Shown: positions 12,421 to 25,825, counted from the first letter of the stretch. The stretch: DNA of 64,000 bases from Chamaea fasciata (GCA_029207755.1 JARCOQ010000008.1:31284521-31348520); one strand, 5' to 3'. A program made the numbers and translations. Notes: generated by a model not told the origin, from the sequence alone.

Positions 12421-15400
12421 GCAGTGTGTGGGCATGGGCTGGAACACACAGGCTCAGGGAACTGATGAATGAATTCAGGCAGAACTAGAGCCTTTCTCTT
12501 CTAGAGGATCGAAGACATGAATGAAAAACTGTTTTCTAAGCAATCTGACAGTTCAGTGCCTGTACTTGGGCTACCTGCCTTTCACTGCCTTGATTACCAT
12601 CATCATTAATTGCTTAGTGTGGATATGACACATGGATCAGCAGGAAGGCATGGGTGTTTCTCGTGATAAGTCATCCTCTCTCCTGGTCTCCCACTGTGAC
12701 ATCAAGACACCTTTTAATGGTAACTCTGGGAGTTGGAGAGTCCAGGGAATCTTTGCATGCTACTGGCAGGGCTTTTCAATAGCAAGAAATTCCTTACTTA
12801 GCCTTTTATAGAGTTTTCATGATAAAATGACTGTTTGTTTCTCCTTGAGTATTTATCCACCTGTAGGTTGAGCCATGAACAGCTTTCACAACTACTTTTG
12901 AAATCCATGTGTTTAAAGTGGTCTTGTACTGCAATCGAACCTGTATTATTCCAGGCAACCAACATAGCCAGGACTCCATCCCTCCAAGATAATCTCCAGA
13001 AACCTTTTTTAAACTCTTCAAATAATTTGAACACTGCAATTCAGACTTCTCCCCTTCTTACATCAGTTCTGCACTGCAGTGTGAACTCCAGTGTCTTCAT
13101 GTTCTAAATACAGCATGAAAAGAAAATCTTTTCCATAGGAATAAGTTCAGCAAGTAGCACTACAGCTAAATTTCATCTTTAAACTTCCTTTTTGGTCATG
13201 CCCTATTCATCTCCCACATCGCCATGATTTCTTTGGTGCTGCTGGCCCTGCTAACAGGCTTACACTGTTCCCCTTCTGTTCCACTACCCTGTTACAAAAC
13301 TGAGCAAAATATCACCTCCAGGTGCAGTTCCCAACAATGGAGCTCACAGCCAGTCATCCTCTCCAGCACTTCCCATTAGCAAGCCATGATGCTGCTTGCA
13401 GCCAACTAGGTCTACCTTCACTAATTTTCTCGTATTGTGCCATATTTCTGTGCTGGTCTCTGTTGTGGCCGTTTTATGATATTACAGTCCCTTTGATGGT
13501 GGTATCATGAAGTAGACTCCTGTAGCAAGTAAAAGACCTCTTCATGATGAAGTGATTAAAAGGTCATGATAAGAGAGCTATTCATTTAGTACAAGGGAGT
13601 GCTTCGTGGTGATCTCAAAGAAGCTGTAACAAAGTGATGAATACCTCACACCAAACTCGTCTCTCCGGGAAACATCTAATCTGGTGCTATATTTGCAGAC
13701 AATAAATAGAATTATAAAGGCTAAATTTGTGCAGATGGTTGACTGCCTTCACTGGAACATTAATTTATTGCCTAAGACCCCAGGCTACACCTTTCATGCT
13801 CAAACACCCAAAAAGACTTGTCCTCACTTAAAAAGAACACAAAAATTGGATAATAAAGGGGCACATCTTAATATTTCTCTAAAAAGTGGACTCAACCATT
13901 TGATCTGTTAGGTCTGTCACACTGTCAGTGCTCCTCATAGCCTGAGATGGAAGCTTGGTTTAAAGAGTGATGTGCAACAAAGACAGCTTAAAACATTTCT
14001 CTGGGACAGTTACATAAAGGTCTAGTCTTTGCCACCTATTTCAAGGTATTTCAACCCTATGTCTGTATTTTAAAAGGTCTTTCTTTCACTCTATCTGTGC
14101 CAAAGCAACTGCTAACTCTCATTTACAGAAATTCACTCATCCAACACTCTTTTCAGCACTGTTGAGAAATGCCAACGCCAGCAGATTTTTCTGCTTTCCC
14201 AACTGTCCTGTTGGCCCAGTCAGAGGCAGTCAGACAACTTTTTTTGTGATCAAGGAGCCAGGAATTGGGCCAATGCCCCTTCTGTGAGAAAGATGGGATG
14301 GTTTCCTCATGCGAAATGCAGATGGGAGATACCCCTGCCATGCAGTGGGCCTTGAGAAAAGGACTGTGAGACAGGACGGTAAAAATATTTGAAGAACACA
14401 CAGCCTGTTTTCATCTTTGGGCATTTGCTCTGGGATAAAGTTTTCAGCCATTGGATTAATGTATTACTTCTTAAGAGTCAAACAGTGCCAACCATCCCCA
14501 TTGATATCCACTTGCATGGTGGATTCAATTATGCAGTACAATGGTGTTTCAAGTGAGTGAAAACTCTGCCTCAGCATTTTTGAAGTAATGACCTGGGTCA
14601 GGCTGACCCTCTCCCTCCAGGCTAAATAATTTCTTATAAATAGAAAGGCACAGGCTTCCCATGAAGGTACTTGTTTAATGAGAAGCAGCAATTCCAGATT
14701 TGATGAAGGAGCTAGCTTAATACTTCGCTGCATTATTTCTGTTTTGTAGGGGGAAGTGACTCATAAAGTAGAGGTGGCTGGGGGGGTTCTTTCCATTTAA
14801 TTTCTTTTAGAATCTATGTTCATCCTTCTAATTTGCAGAATGTTCTCATAAAACATTTGTTCTATTTTAAAAAAATAATTAACTACTACTTTTGTTCTTG
14901 ATGTTGAATATTTCCTAGAGAACTATTTTGTGCTCTGACTGTACATAACATATTGTCATAGAACATATCAACCACTTGTTGAATTGGATCAGATATTCTT
15001 ATTTAAGAATGGCAAAACTGCTCCAGCTTCACTACATCAAGTTAAGGACTTGGCTGGATTTGCTCTTTCAACACCACTGTGTGGGCTACAAGTCAATTTT
15101 CAAAACCTCCTGACAGAGCACTTGCATATTCTCTCAGCTTCTATTGTGACCCTAAAAAGATTTGTGAGAAAGCTAGTGATTTCAGAGAAATAACAATAAA
15201 AAAAAAAAGGTTAGATAAACAAACCAGATCTTTCTATGATTTATTACACAGAACATTCATTTTGCAATAATGTTTTTTTCTGGTCAGCAGACCTTATTTC
15301 CAATATATTTATAATTCTACCAACTGAGTTGAACATGACTATGAACGTGACCTTCAGAAAGACATTTTTCTTTTGAGAAAGTCTGCTCTAGTGAATAAAA

Positions 15401-15713
15401 ATGGTTTTTAAAAAAAGCTCTGCCTATGAACTTCGTGAAAGGAAAATACCCTTGACAGAAGGAATAATCTATTAGGAAAATCTAGGTATTGATAAAAACA
15501 CATTACTGTCTAATCCAATTGACCACTCCCACCTTTGATGTGGATGTGTCTGAAAAGAGACGGCGAGGAAAATACAGCTGTGATGAAAATCTCTTTATTG
15601 ATCTCTGAAAACTTTGTTTAGCTCATTAATGCATGATTTGTATCCAGAAACAACTAAGTAGTCAATTTAAATATGCACTGTTATTAATTTAACACATATG
15701 CTCACAGTATGTC
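12421..15713. other. Unique non-coding DNA, no gene seen
   Basis: No recognisable transposon. Frames of 60 to 90 codons occur on both strands (for example 12835-13107 plus and 14464-14733 minus) but have no domain, no shared frame and no consistent splice signals. Confidence 0.45.
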
Positions 15714-15770
15714 ATATATATATATATATGTGCGTGTGTGTGTGTGTGTGTATGTGTGTGTATACATATA
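15714..15770. repeat. Compound microsatellite (TA)n(TG)n
   Basis: About eight AT/TA dinucleotides run directly into a (TG)n block with single interruptions (one C, two A), and then a short ATA tail. The short frame starting nearby translates to alternating Tyr/Ile and Val/Cys and is an artefact. Confidence 0.97.
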
Positions 15771-17333
15771 TTTAAGCAAAGATCAAACTGCAGATTTTCA
15801 GTTATTTGCACTGAGAAACCCTACAGAGTTCTTTGTTCATGGAGATGAACTAAGTAGTCAACAGCCCATGAGTGTAGGTTATAAATTCAACCGATTATTC
15901 TAGGATCTCTTGCAGGGACAACAATAACACCAAGGTTGTCTTGTGGCCATATTTGACATAATTTCAGTGCTTTCTCTGCAAAAACGTATGTGGGGAATAG
16001 AATCCTAAACTTTCTAAAGATGGATGCATTTAGGTGTCAGATGAGGTCAGTAAATAAAAATTGTTATCATTACCCTTTCCATGTGCACTAAAGCCATTTT
16101 AATCAAAACAATAAAATTCAAGAGATTTTACATCAAATACCTGATATAAAGTGCTTATATTCCTCTCACATACTCAAGTGATGCAAATTCCATAATATAA
16201 CACTTATTTGATATTTAATTCATCTTCTTTGCAATTCAGTGTGCAGAATTAAATGACTAAACCTAAAATGATTATGTACATAATGAGTAAAAACAGATCA
16301 ATTCTTTTTTTAATTTAAGTAAGTGGGAGTTATAAAATTGTTTAAGCACCTTTAATATGAGGAACTGCCTGGTCAAATTCACATTTGTGTTCTTTTAAAA
16401 AGAATATTGACTTGAATCAAATTGAGCTGCTTAGATTTTTAACTAAGCAGTGGCGAGATTCTCAGTTGCTGTAATGATTTCTAACCTCTGTTCACTACTG
16501 CACTTTGTCATTTTGAACATCTAAATCCCATTTTAAAATATTTTGTCTTTTTTTTTTTTTTTTTTTTTTTTTACATGTGGTTTATTTGTCATAAGAGATG
16601 CACAATAGGTCACATTTTCAAGAGGGAGAATGGCCCTTTTATCTGTACACTGACCATCACGTTCTCTGGAGGTTCCTCTTCCCTTACAGAAATTTATCAC
16701 CAATTTAGCAAAATCATTACAGAATTTCTGCTACTAATAATGGCGCTGTAGTTTGAATGAGTCTCACTCAACACTCTTTAATTAAATTTTACTTGTAAGA
16801 ACTATAAAACCAATAAGGAAGATGAGATTTAAAAAAAACCAAAAACCACAGAATCATGTATGTTGATCCAGGATTCTTTCAAGGGTAAGAACCCTGTGTT
16901 AGATTATTCAGGCAGCAAAGTTTTGTAGATGTTGAGGAGATGGATTCACAGTAAATCCACCCTCTCAGAGGATGCAAGTCTACATTTGGTTATGTGCCCA
17001 AGGCTGAGTGGTGTAACTGGTTCAACACTTCCTCAAGATCTGGATCCTCCCTTATTCAATTCAGTAACAAAAAAATTGGTGGTGCTCAGCGGTACAGTGC
17101 ACAGACATCCTCACAAACACAAAAAAGCCATTTCAGGCACCCATTTCACAGATATGGACTGCAGGTTTCCAATAAACAAATAAATGTTTTATAAGGGTCT
17201 GTGGAGTCACCTTAACTGTGCACCGTTCTCATTCCAGGTAATTTAAAATGAACACAGACATATTTGGATTACAGGCAAATGCTTTGGGAACGACATTAAA
17301 TGTGACCCTAAAAGTTACTTCTTGTTAAAAAGC
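15771..17333. other. Unique AT-rich non-coding DNA
   Basis: No gene seen. A short frame at 16929-17183 is open in two overlapping registers but has no recognisable domain. The phrase at 16849-16860 resembles the start of an antisense CR1 3' end but does not continue as one. Confidence 0.4.
16548..16572 (-). repeat. Poly-T run (25 T)
   Basis: A pure 25-base T run, equivalent to a poly-A run on the minus strand. The minus-strand sequence upstream of it (higher coordinates, 16573 onward) has no recognisable SINE or retrocopy. Confidence 0.95.
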
Positions 17334-17372
17334 TGATCATTCTTTTCTCTTTTTCAGTATTAAGAATGATCA
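17334..17372. repeat. Inverted repeat, 11-bp arms
   Basis: The arms TGATCATTCTT (17334-17344) and AAGAATGATCA (17362-17372) are perfect reverse complements around a pyrimidine-rich 17-base loop. The stem is too short for a typical microRNA precursor. The left arm and loop also look like a splice-acceptor pyrimidine tract, but no open exon follows. Confidence 0.85.
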
Positions 17373-18404
17373 TCAGTAAAAGCAATGCAGCCCACAAGCT
17401 CTATCAAGAATACAGAACATATCCAGACCTCTGTAGCCTGCAACCCACTATAGGTGGGTGCAAGTTATATGATTAATTGCATATTCATGTAGTGGGTTAA
17501 GAATTAATAAGGGTCTATTAAGAACTTATTAGATATCACTTCTTTTTCCTCATACCTTTTTTCTTCTTTTTTTTTTCCCCTTCCAGCTAGGTCAGTGGTA
17601 CCTGACATCTAAGGCACATGTACCTAAACGCTACTGAGCTCTTTCTCTTAGCAGACACTTCTCTATCAGTACTTCAGAAGTGAAGTTAATCAGGCAGCTA
17701 ATGATCTGCTTTCGTCAAAGAAATATTAACTCTCCCATCATCCATTCCCATAATTAACTTCCCACCGAAGACTGCTCTCTTTACATCAGCTCTGGTGGAG
17801 CTGATCTCACTGGATCCTATCACTGTTTCTATCCTTCTATCCTATCACCACTACCAGATCGAACCTGGGATCCTATCACTACTTCTACCCAGAAGAACTT
17901 GCATTTTCTTTCCATTATTCCCAAGCAGGTCCTTTCAAAGCTCCATTTGCATTTCCTGGCTGAATGAATCTCCACTAGCCCATCATCAGCTGTAGCACGT
18001 GTAGCACTGAAATTCCCTGCCCTTCCCACTGCAGCTGACCTGAGCACAGAATTTCTGGAGCAATCACTTGGTGGCTGCAGCTCTGCAGCACAAAGATGAG
18101 ATAAAGACACAGCAATACTTTGCACAGCAGGGTTATCTGCTCTGTTCCATGCTGATAATAACACGTTGAATTCTTTAACAGTCTTCTCGAGGGTATTTAT
18201 CACACAGCAAAGAGGTGCATTATATTCCAGAAATACACTGTAGGAAATGAAGTGGTTTGAGAGTAGACTGCTCTGTGCGCAGTGTCTTAGCAGCAAGTTA
18301 CAAGTTAACTTGAACTTTCTAACACTGACAAATTATTAGATTTCTAATTCAATGAGCATCCAATTAATTCTGAGTATTAAACTGCAAATTGTCAAAACAC
18401 CCTT
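17373..18404. other. Non-coding DNA with a short direct repeat
   Basis: The 13-mer GGATCCTATCACT occurs at 17812-17824 and 17868-17880, with a partial third copy between them, which suggests a small local duplication of 56-bp period. The minus-strand frame over 17829-18296 (155 codons) is among the longest in the window. It has no recognisable domain and lies across this repeat. Confidence 0.45.
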
Positions 18405-18500
18405 TAAAAACAAACAACCCCCCTCCAAAACAAAACAAAACAACAACAACAACAACAACAACAAAAACACCAAAAAAACAAACCCCAAAAACCAAAACCT
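18405..18500. repeat. (AAC)n / A-C-rich simple repeat
   Basis: Mixed CAAAA units lead into eight CAA repeats at 18441-18463, followed by A/C-rich sequence. It is the complement-type composition of the G/T-rich tract at 36786-36893. Short frames on both strands are poly-Asn or poly-Val artefacts. Confidence 0.95.
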
Positions 18501-19699
18501 GAAACTTGACATTCTTGAGTGGACTTTTCATGTGCAACTTCATTTTAAAAATTTTCAAGTAATAAAAAATTAGAGCCAACTAAAACCAAGTCGTAATTCT
18601 CTATTCTATCAACATAGCAAATTATGTATGTTATCTTTCAGTAGGAAAGTCACCAAAAAAAAATTAATAACTTTCATTACAGAATATTAGCTTTAAATTA
18701 AGTTTTCCACTTAGATCTGAAGGCAAGCAGTGCCCACTTCATGATCTTCTAAGTTACTTCTTTGGGCAATTTTTTTTTACTCTGCTACTTACCTGATTTT
18801 ACCATTCATGTGGTTTTCTTCCACAGTATCAGATTTGGCTTAATTTGTAATTCTGTAACATGCCAATGCAAGAGAGCTCAGTGTAATAAAGAGACAGGAA
18901 TTTTTCTACCCTGCCTGGTAATGCAGAAGAGCTTATCAACATTCTGGTCATACTTAATGCAACCTAAACAGGTTTTGCAATCAATAGGAAAAGGGAATTT
19001 GTTAAGTCTCAAAGATGTGCGTAAATAGACTTTCTCTGTTATTGGATTATCCCCTGCACTGAAACAGAGTGAGCAGGGGACTGCAATACTAAGCAGTGTG
19101 GGATTTAGTGTCCAAAATATCAATGCCTGATGGAAAAATGGGAGAATCATCTGACTGAGAACCAGTCTCACCTCAAGACACATTGAGCTGCCTAAAGTAT
19201 ACAGAAGAAATGGGTTTAATCACGTTACAAAAATGTCCAAATGTGGAAACACTACACAGTTTCTGAAAAAATTATTTTGGCTTTTAACTATTTTATGATT
19301 TAGAAATGTTTCTCTTCATTCCAACCAAAACCTCTTTGGCTACAAATTAATTTATCTAATCCTAATATCCTGCTATAAAATCATATAAAAGAAAATCACC
19401 TCACTGCACACAGGAATCTGCTACATTTTTGAAGACTTGTCTCCCCAACCTCCCCCTGCTGAAGTTAAGGAAACCCAGTTCTTTTTTGACCTAAATATTC
19501 TTTTCAAGACTTCACGATGTCCTACAGAAAACAGATGCTTTATAACTAAAGTGTGATACTTCATTTTTTTTTTCCCTAAAGCATAGGATATTACTTTTGT
19601 GTTCAGTTTGTTACCTGACCCATATCCCCATACATTTTTATATAATACTACTGACTATAATACATTGCCTATTACGTATTTGTTTACCAGGTTTATTCC

Positions 19700-20170
19700 C
19701 TAGGAAGTGTAAGATCTTGCAATTGTATCCATTGAATTGAAACCGGCTTATAAAAATCACTTCTCCCAATTTTTTCATACAGCTTTCAATTTTAATTTTG
19801 TTCCTGAGGCTGCTGGTAACCCACTTTGATATTACCCGCTAATTTAAATCGATGTATTCCCTTTTCTGTTATCAAAATTATCAAAATGCTGAGTATTACT
19901 GGTCCCTGGCCAGAGCCCTATGAGATATAAATCTATTTTTTGACAGTGAGCCACTGATTTACCAGCATTCACTCCAAGCATAGAACTGCAATCTGCTTTT
20001 AATTATGGTGGTCTCGTTTAGATCACTTTTCTTCATCTCCCCCTGGTGACACCACCATGGCCACTCACTCATTATCTACTCACCAGGCTTTCTGCCCAAT
20101 TGCAGAGAAATCAAACTGATTTGTTATGATTTGAACTTTACAGACGGATCTCGGTAGTTACCTACTCTTT
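19700..20170 (-). mobile_element. Ancient CR1/L3-type LINE fragment, ORF2 region, antisense
   Basis: On the plus strand, the run of phrases at 19861-19990 follows from memory the antisense of the CR1/L3 reverse-transcriptase 3' region, in the right order. It matches the part around 'GAGTATTACTGGTCC', the following 'CAGAGCCCTATGAGA' and the 'TTACCAGCATTC' part. Another matching stretch is at 20105-20160, ending in a 'TCGGTAGTTACCT' phrase. Weaker similarity extends upstream to about 19700 and perhaps downstream to 20450. The copy is heavily diverged with many small gaps, so it is an old insertion with no coding capacity. The family call is from remembered consensus only. The edges are approximate. 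Confidence 0.5.
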
Positions 20171-21057
20171 GTTAAATTCGAGGTATTTTCAAGCAATTTA
20201 ACTCCCTTCTTAAAAAAAAAAATCAATCTTACACCATTTCTCCACCAAAATCCCTAAGAAACTTCTCTTTTCCCTCTTTTGGGGGAAAGCCATTCTGTCC
20301 TTTGCAGTTTTATGGATCTTCTCTATCTGCCATGTCTTCAGAGATTAAAAACCGCTAAAATTGCTTTACCTGAGGTACTTCCCTGCAGCAATTTTTATCA
20401 GGGCCAGGAGGGCAATTCTAATCTTTTCTTTCACTGTTTTAAACTAAGCATTTGTTAGGTTAACCAGGTCACAGCTAACCCTGCTTTTGAATGCTGGGGC
20501 AGAAGACACAACACTTTAACCTTCCCCGCTGTAAGCGGTTCCCCCTCTCTCCAACAGATTGACTTTTCCCTCGTTTTTCCCTTCTTTTTTGTTCAAGCAC
20601 TTTCTGAGGACTCTTTAGTCAGCCACCCCAGGGGGACATCCCAAGTGCCTGGTCCTGCATCCCATATGGCCATGGCACAGCCACGCACTGACAGAAAACA
20701 CAAATCAACAGCAACTCCCTTGCTGTTGTTGTTTTTCCCTTCTCGTATTTTCAGTGAGTGAGTGCTGTGGGAGGGATGGCCACAGTGCCAGGAGGGGAAG
20801 TGAGGTGCTCTCCTGATCACCCAGCCCATCTGCAGAGCAATTCCTGCTCAGCTTTCACGTCCCTGGCCGTGGTGTTTCACTGATTTTTCTCTACTTGCTC
20901 TCATTATTCTCCTCCTGTACCAATCTCGGCATAAGGCATCTGTTACTTTTTTGATTCACACATTTTCTCCAGACTTTCAGGCAGGCCCAGGCGAGATCAA
21001 ACAAATGAGATGATGAATGAAAACAGGCATTAGTCTGATTTGTAGCTAGTGCTTAAG
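20171..21057. other. Non-coding DNA with a GC-richer patch
   Basis: 20590-20870 is locally GC-richer than its surroundings, but it is not a CpG island and has no recognisable exon. The 78-codon minus-strand frame within it was not recognised. Confidence 0.4.
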
Positions 21058-21093
21058 AAAAAAAAAATAATATATATATATATATATATAAAA
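21058..21093. repeat. A run followed by (TA)n microsatellite
   Basis: About ten A, then ten uninterrupted TA dinucleotides (21071-21090), then AAA. Confidence 0.97.
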
Positions 21094-24000
21094 TAACAAA
21101 GAATAAGAATCAGATGTAGCTCTGCAACTACAAATCCTTCATGCAGCTTAAATCAACTGTGCTGCATGTTCGGTGGCTCAGCTAAGCACCCTGTATCAAG
21201 ATTCACATGGACATTACTGAAGTTAACTGCATCATGAGGTGTTTATTTTTTATTATTATTAATTTCAGCTGGAAACCTATGTGAATGCAAAATGCCTTTC
21301 TCAGAATCATTTTTAAGAGCCAGGTGTAAACAGAACTCGGTAAAGTGGATCATAGGCACTGCAACCCAATATTGCAGCCCTGAGGGAAAAAGAATCAGTG
21401 GTAGAAACTCAATTATTGACTACTCCTAGAGGTGTCCTTTCAGCATTAAAATTCCTCACACACCGGAAAGAAAAAAAAAAATCAGTTTTGAAACAGGTGC
21501 TAAATTGCTCTGTTATCAGACGTAAAATATATCTGATATCTCCAGCAGCTGAGCCCTTGGCTCTGCTGAGCATACTCAGCCCATCACTCACTGCTCCCAC
21601 CTGTGCCATGCCCCAGCAGCCAAACCCTGCTCCAGAAGGAACGACCCCAGGGCCAAGGGAGCTCTTCTCCCCTCCTCTAAGAGAGCAAACACTCTCCCCC
21701 TGCCCACTGAGATCGACTAAATCCTTTGCCAGTCCTCACCAGAGAAGAAATTAGTGTGTTCTTGAAGAGGAATTTTTTGGGGATGATGAATAACACGGTG
21801 TTGTATCTCACTGCTAATCAAACACATGCAACCTTAATGTGTCACTGCTTTGTGCAGCTCTGACCTTCACAGCTCTGCTTCTGAAGGTTTTCTCCAAATG
21901 ATTTTGAAGTGTGGCACGTAATGGGAAGAAAAAAAACCTCACAGACCTTTTTTGGATAGAGATATTCTGTCTTGTATAAAATGTAATGAAGTCAGATTTA
22001 AATACATATAACCTTGGGGTTATGCAGTCTGAGTTCTTCTAAATGTGCAGTGTTCTGATAATACCTGACATTTAGAGAAGCATATCCCACAGTTATGCAA
22101 TAAAGTTGATAACTTTCCAGAATTAAATCCACTCAAAGTGTGAATTCTGTAGAAAGAGCTGAAAGGAAAGTCAAGAAAATAATCTAATAGCAGAATAAAG
22201 TGTATGGATTTGCCCATATTTCTTTTTTTTTTTTACACCGAGACAAGAAAAAAATCTGCATCTGATTTCAATGTAAAACCCCTTCAAACTTAAAATGCAA
22301 AGTAGAGCCAAGCAAGTATGTTGGCTACTTATTCTTCTTTATGAGGGACAACCTCATTTCAAACACACGTAAATATTTTACAGAGGTGCAGAAGTTGCTT
22401 TATAGAATATTTGCCTGCAGCTATGGTTTGCTGGCAACTTTTGAAACCCTACTTTACATGCTCAGGACTGGCAGACCTTGAACCATTGGTATTTTCATTG
22501 ACCTTTTTTTCAGCACAGGAGCCTTCCAGCAAAACACACGGAATTTGCTCTCCCTGATTACTGAAGAAAAGCAGTTCTGCCAGTTGTGAGAACAAACCCA
22601 GGAAACTTTGCTGCAGCAGAGGAGGAGAACAGCCCGTGGCACAGCAGCAAGAGACTTCTCAAAGCACCAGCAGCAGCTCTGGCTCCTTGGGTTACCTCAA
22701 CCCCTGCTAAAAGCCTGCGCATGTCTGCCAGCCCGTGGCTCTGAGCCTCACAAAATGAGACTCCAAATGTGCCTGGGCTGCAGTGAGAAACTCATCCATT
22801 CTTCTTCCACAGAGGAAAAAAGGGATTGTGTTTTTCAAACTCTTCTCAAGGAAAGGATAACGTGGAGAGAGGAGAGGTCCTACATATGTGTAGGCATACA
22901 CTCACCCCATGTTCTGCAGTCCTTCACAGGGTACAATCTGCTGAGACTACTTTTACTGCAGTGATTTAATTTCTTTATAAAAGCTTCCACTGTGTTTTGG
23001 GCACATCTGACAATAATGATGATATGAAAAGTCACAAAAGAGAAAAAAAAAAGTAGGAAAGCTGGACATGTCTATTTAATTAATGTTCCATCTTCTAAGA
23101 GTGATTAGCAAACACAGAGAAACTGGAATTGAAGTTTCATCTCTGATGACACCACACTCACTAAACCAACCACTGCATAAAACAGTCTCTGCAAATTCCT
23201 ACTGTCCTAGGCAATCAAAGAGGAAGATGTGGAATTGCCCTGGGTACTCACAGTCATACAGGATATACCCCAATCTGCAGAAGATGAAAGGAATATGCAA
23301 AAAAACATAAATGTCGTTTCATGCTTTAAAGCATTACCATGATAACAGTGCCCAAGAAGATTCTTTGCCTTTGTTAGGAAATGAAATATCTCAAATGTAA
23401 TAATGAATGCCTGTAAAAAGGGAATTACACACTTCTACTACAAATCTATTGTCAGGCATGGCCTGACTCTTCCCTGAAGGAGGAATGGGAAAAAGCAGCA
23501 GCATATGTTAAATTAAAATACTTTAATTTTTTCTCTCTTTTTACTACTACTACTAAACTATTGTGCTTTCAAGCATGTGATGATTCACACTCACTCCTAA
23601 AATTTCCCAGAATGTGTAAAGAAAACAAAAATTATAAAATCACTCATTTTGTATTAAAAATTATTTGCCTATATTTAAAAGGTTTTTTAAAAGCATTGCT
23701 ATGCTTTTTAAATTCTGTCCTCCAGTTTTCAAATGCTTGTTGATATATCTCTTGCACTGGTTTGTGGTTACTACAACACACAGTGTGGGGTTCTGGCACT
23801 GCTTCATTATTTTAAATAAATTTGAAGATGACTGAAGCATGTAGAAATTAAGCTATATTCATAACATATTCTCATCCCATTGTAAGTAAGGGCTGGGTTA
23901 CTAAAACCAATCCCTCCTAAAAAAACGAGTTTAAAATGCTACTACTCAGGTGTGCTATCACTCTTTATTTAATCTATGATGAAAGACATTGCAAACTATA

Positions 24001-24552
24001 AAACTCTGAAGGATTAGCCCTAGAAATTTTCATGATACATTTTCAACCAACGTTTTCTGTATTCCATTTACCCTGTCACAAGTCCAGGTTACAGGAGCCT
24101 TGTTCATATTTTATAATCTCTTAATTAACTACTAATGCTGCTCATTTATCTGGCATTACCACAGAATAAACTCACTCCTCAAGACATACATTAGGGGGAA
24201 ATAGCCCTGGCCATTTCCAGGAGGTATTTTCCCTCCCAAGTGCTTCCTTCATGAGTTGCAATGCTATTTTTTTACAGAGCTGTGCCCTCCTGTACTCATG
24301 AAAGCCACTTGCAGTGATTTGAGTTAGAGTGTGAGTGTAATTTAAGGATTAGAGGCAATGATAAGCTGGACAAACTGATTATTTGTGATGTCAAGACATA
24401 GTGCTAAGGGGATAGAAAACACAGTTCTTCACAGGCAATGAATAGAAGTGGAAAAATCATCCACTTTCTGGTATTTTGAAGACTAAATAGAGCTCCATCA
24501 TTCTGTACCAGTTATGAATACAGAGAACACTATTACATTTTTCTTTATTTTG
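21094..24552. other. Unique non-coding DNA, no gene seen
   Basis: Contains a perfect 14-bp palindrome ATGCTTTAAAGCAT at 23321-23334 and an 8-bp-arm hairpin near 23690-23709. GC-richer patches at 21540-21740 and 22590-22760 hold frames of up to 118 codons on the plus strand (21398-21754 and 22608-22964), but none resembles a known protein. Confidence 0.4.
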
Positions 24553-24720
24553 AAGGCCAAAAGTGACCATTTTAATCATCTATTCTGAGCTCTTGCCAAC
24601 CTCATGCTAATGACAGATATTACTCCATGACTGACACCTCGTGCCCCTAATTTCTGCATGATTTTGAACAACCCTTTAAGAAAACCACCAAGGCACAGTC
24701 AGAATCTAGAACCTGCCCAT
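24553..24720 (-). mobile_element. Old CR1-type LINE 3' fragment, antisense
   Basis: The plus strand carries a diverged version of the antisense CR1/L3 3' end. It has a 'GACCATTTTAATCATCTA' phrase, then 'TCTGAGCTC', a low-similarity middle, and the downstream part in which a Lys/Thr-rich antisense phrase ('AAGAAAACCACCAAG') stands where the consensus has the aid-site 'CAGAAAGACATCCA' type sequence. The order and spacing fit, while the identity is low. The far edge is uncertain and may reach about 24850. Confidence 0.5.
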
Positions 24721-25424
24721 CTTCACTCCTTAGCCAGAGTTACAGCATCACTGAATCCTGTCTTGTTTAAGTAATCCCTAAAATAAAAATATATATTCGT
24801 ATCTGTTTTGAAAAATCATCCCTGGGATTTCCTTTCCTCTGAGTTAAAATCCTTTCCTCCTGATGTGATTAAGCTCTACTAATACATAAACACATGCTGC
24901 TAATTGTGAGAGAGTGAGCAGGGCTTTTAAAAACTAAATTATGCCCATTTTTAATCACTCATTAACACCCTTTTTGGTAACACTCAAATGATATTACCAG
25001 CTGAGGAGGAAAATCGTACTTGTGAATGTCTTTATAACATTACATTTCTGGAATTGGGCTATCTGACACATAATGATCTCTGTTGGAGGGTGCAAGAATT
25101 TTAATTCTTCTTTTTTAGTTCCCTGAAACAAAGCCCACAAAAGTGGCGTAAGAGGCACTTTCTCCCCAGCCTAAACCCCCGACCCCAGGATCTGTACCTA
25201 TATTTATCCTGAAAAACACTTGGCTCACTAAAATTTGCTTGCTTGATTTCAGATTAAAGAAGGGAGAATCACTGTTTTATCTTAAATTTCTAATTATTTT
25301 TTCCCCCTGCTTTTAATTTAGTTCACATTACAAGAATATTGTGGAACATCACTGTTCTCACACTAACTATGGGTTGATCAACATTTCCAGTATCATCTTT
25401 CTTTGAGTAGATCTGGCTTTCCAT

Positions 25425-25450
25425 CTCATTTATTTAACCTCATTTATTTA
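25425..25450. repeat. 12-mer direct repeat, 14-bp period
   Basis: CTCATTTATTTA occurs at 25425-25436 and again at 25439-25450, in AT-rich sequence. Confidence 0.8.
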
Positions 25451-25825
25451 TTTTTACTCATCCTGTTACTTTCAGAAGAAGTACAGAACCACAAGCCTGT
25501 TGCAGAAAACAGAGTCAAGATTGCCAGCTAAAAATTAAAGTCACCATTTTGAAGCAGAAAGTCAGTGTGGTAAAATAGCATCCTCTTAATATATTAAAAT
25601 TTCCTGTCAAACTTATATAGGTCTTTTGGGCTAGTGACTAACTTTGAAATCTGAATTACAAAAATAAATTTAATTTAGAGCATCAAGAACTACCATTTTT
25701 AATCTATACGCACCAGTGTTGAGGAAAACATTGAAACTGAATTACTTGGCTGTGCCAGTGGATACAGCAACAGTTTTCTAACTGCAAATTTGCCATCTTT
25801 TATTGTAAGGAAAGCAAAGAAATTG

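Noticed and set aside
16849..16870. CACAGAATCATG phrase like the start of an antisense CR1 tail
   Set aside because: The rest of the CR1 tail does not follow.
17829..18296. 155-codon minus-strand frame
   Set aside because: No recognisable family, and it covers a local 56-bp-period duplication. Kept only as a note.
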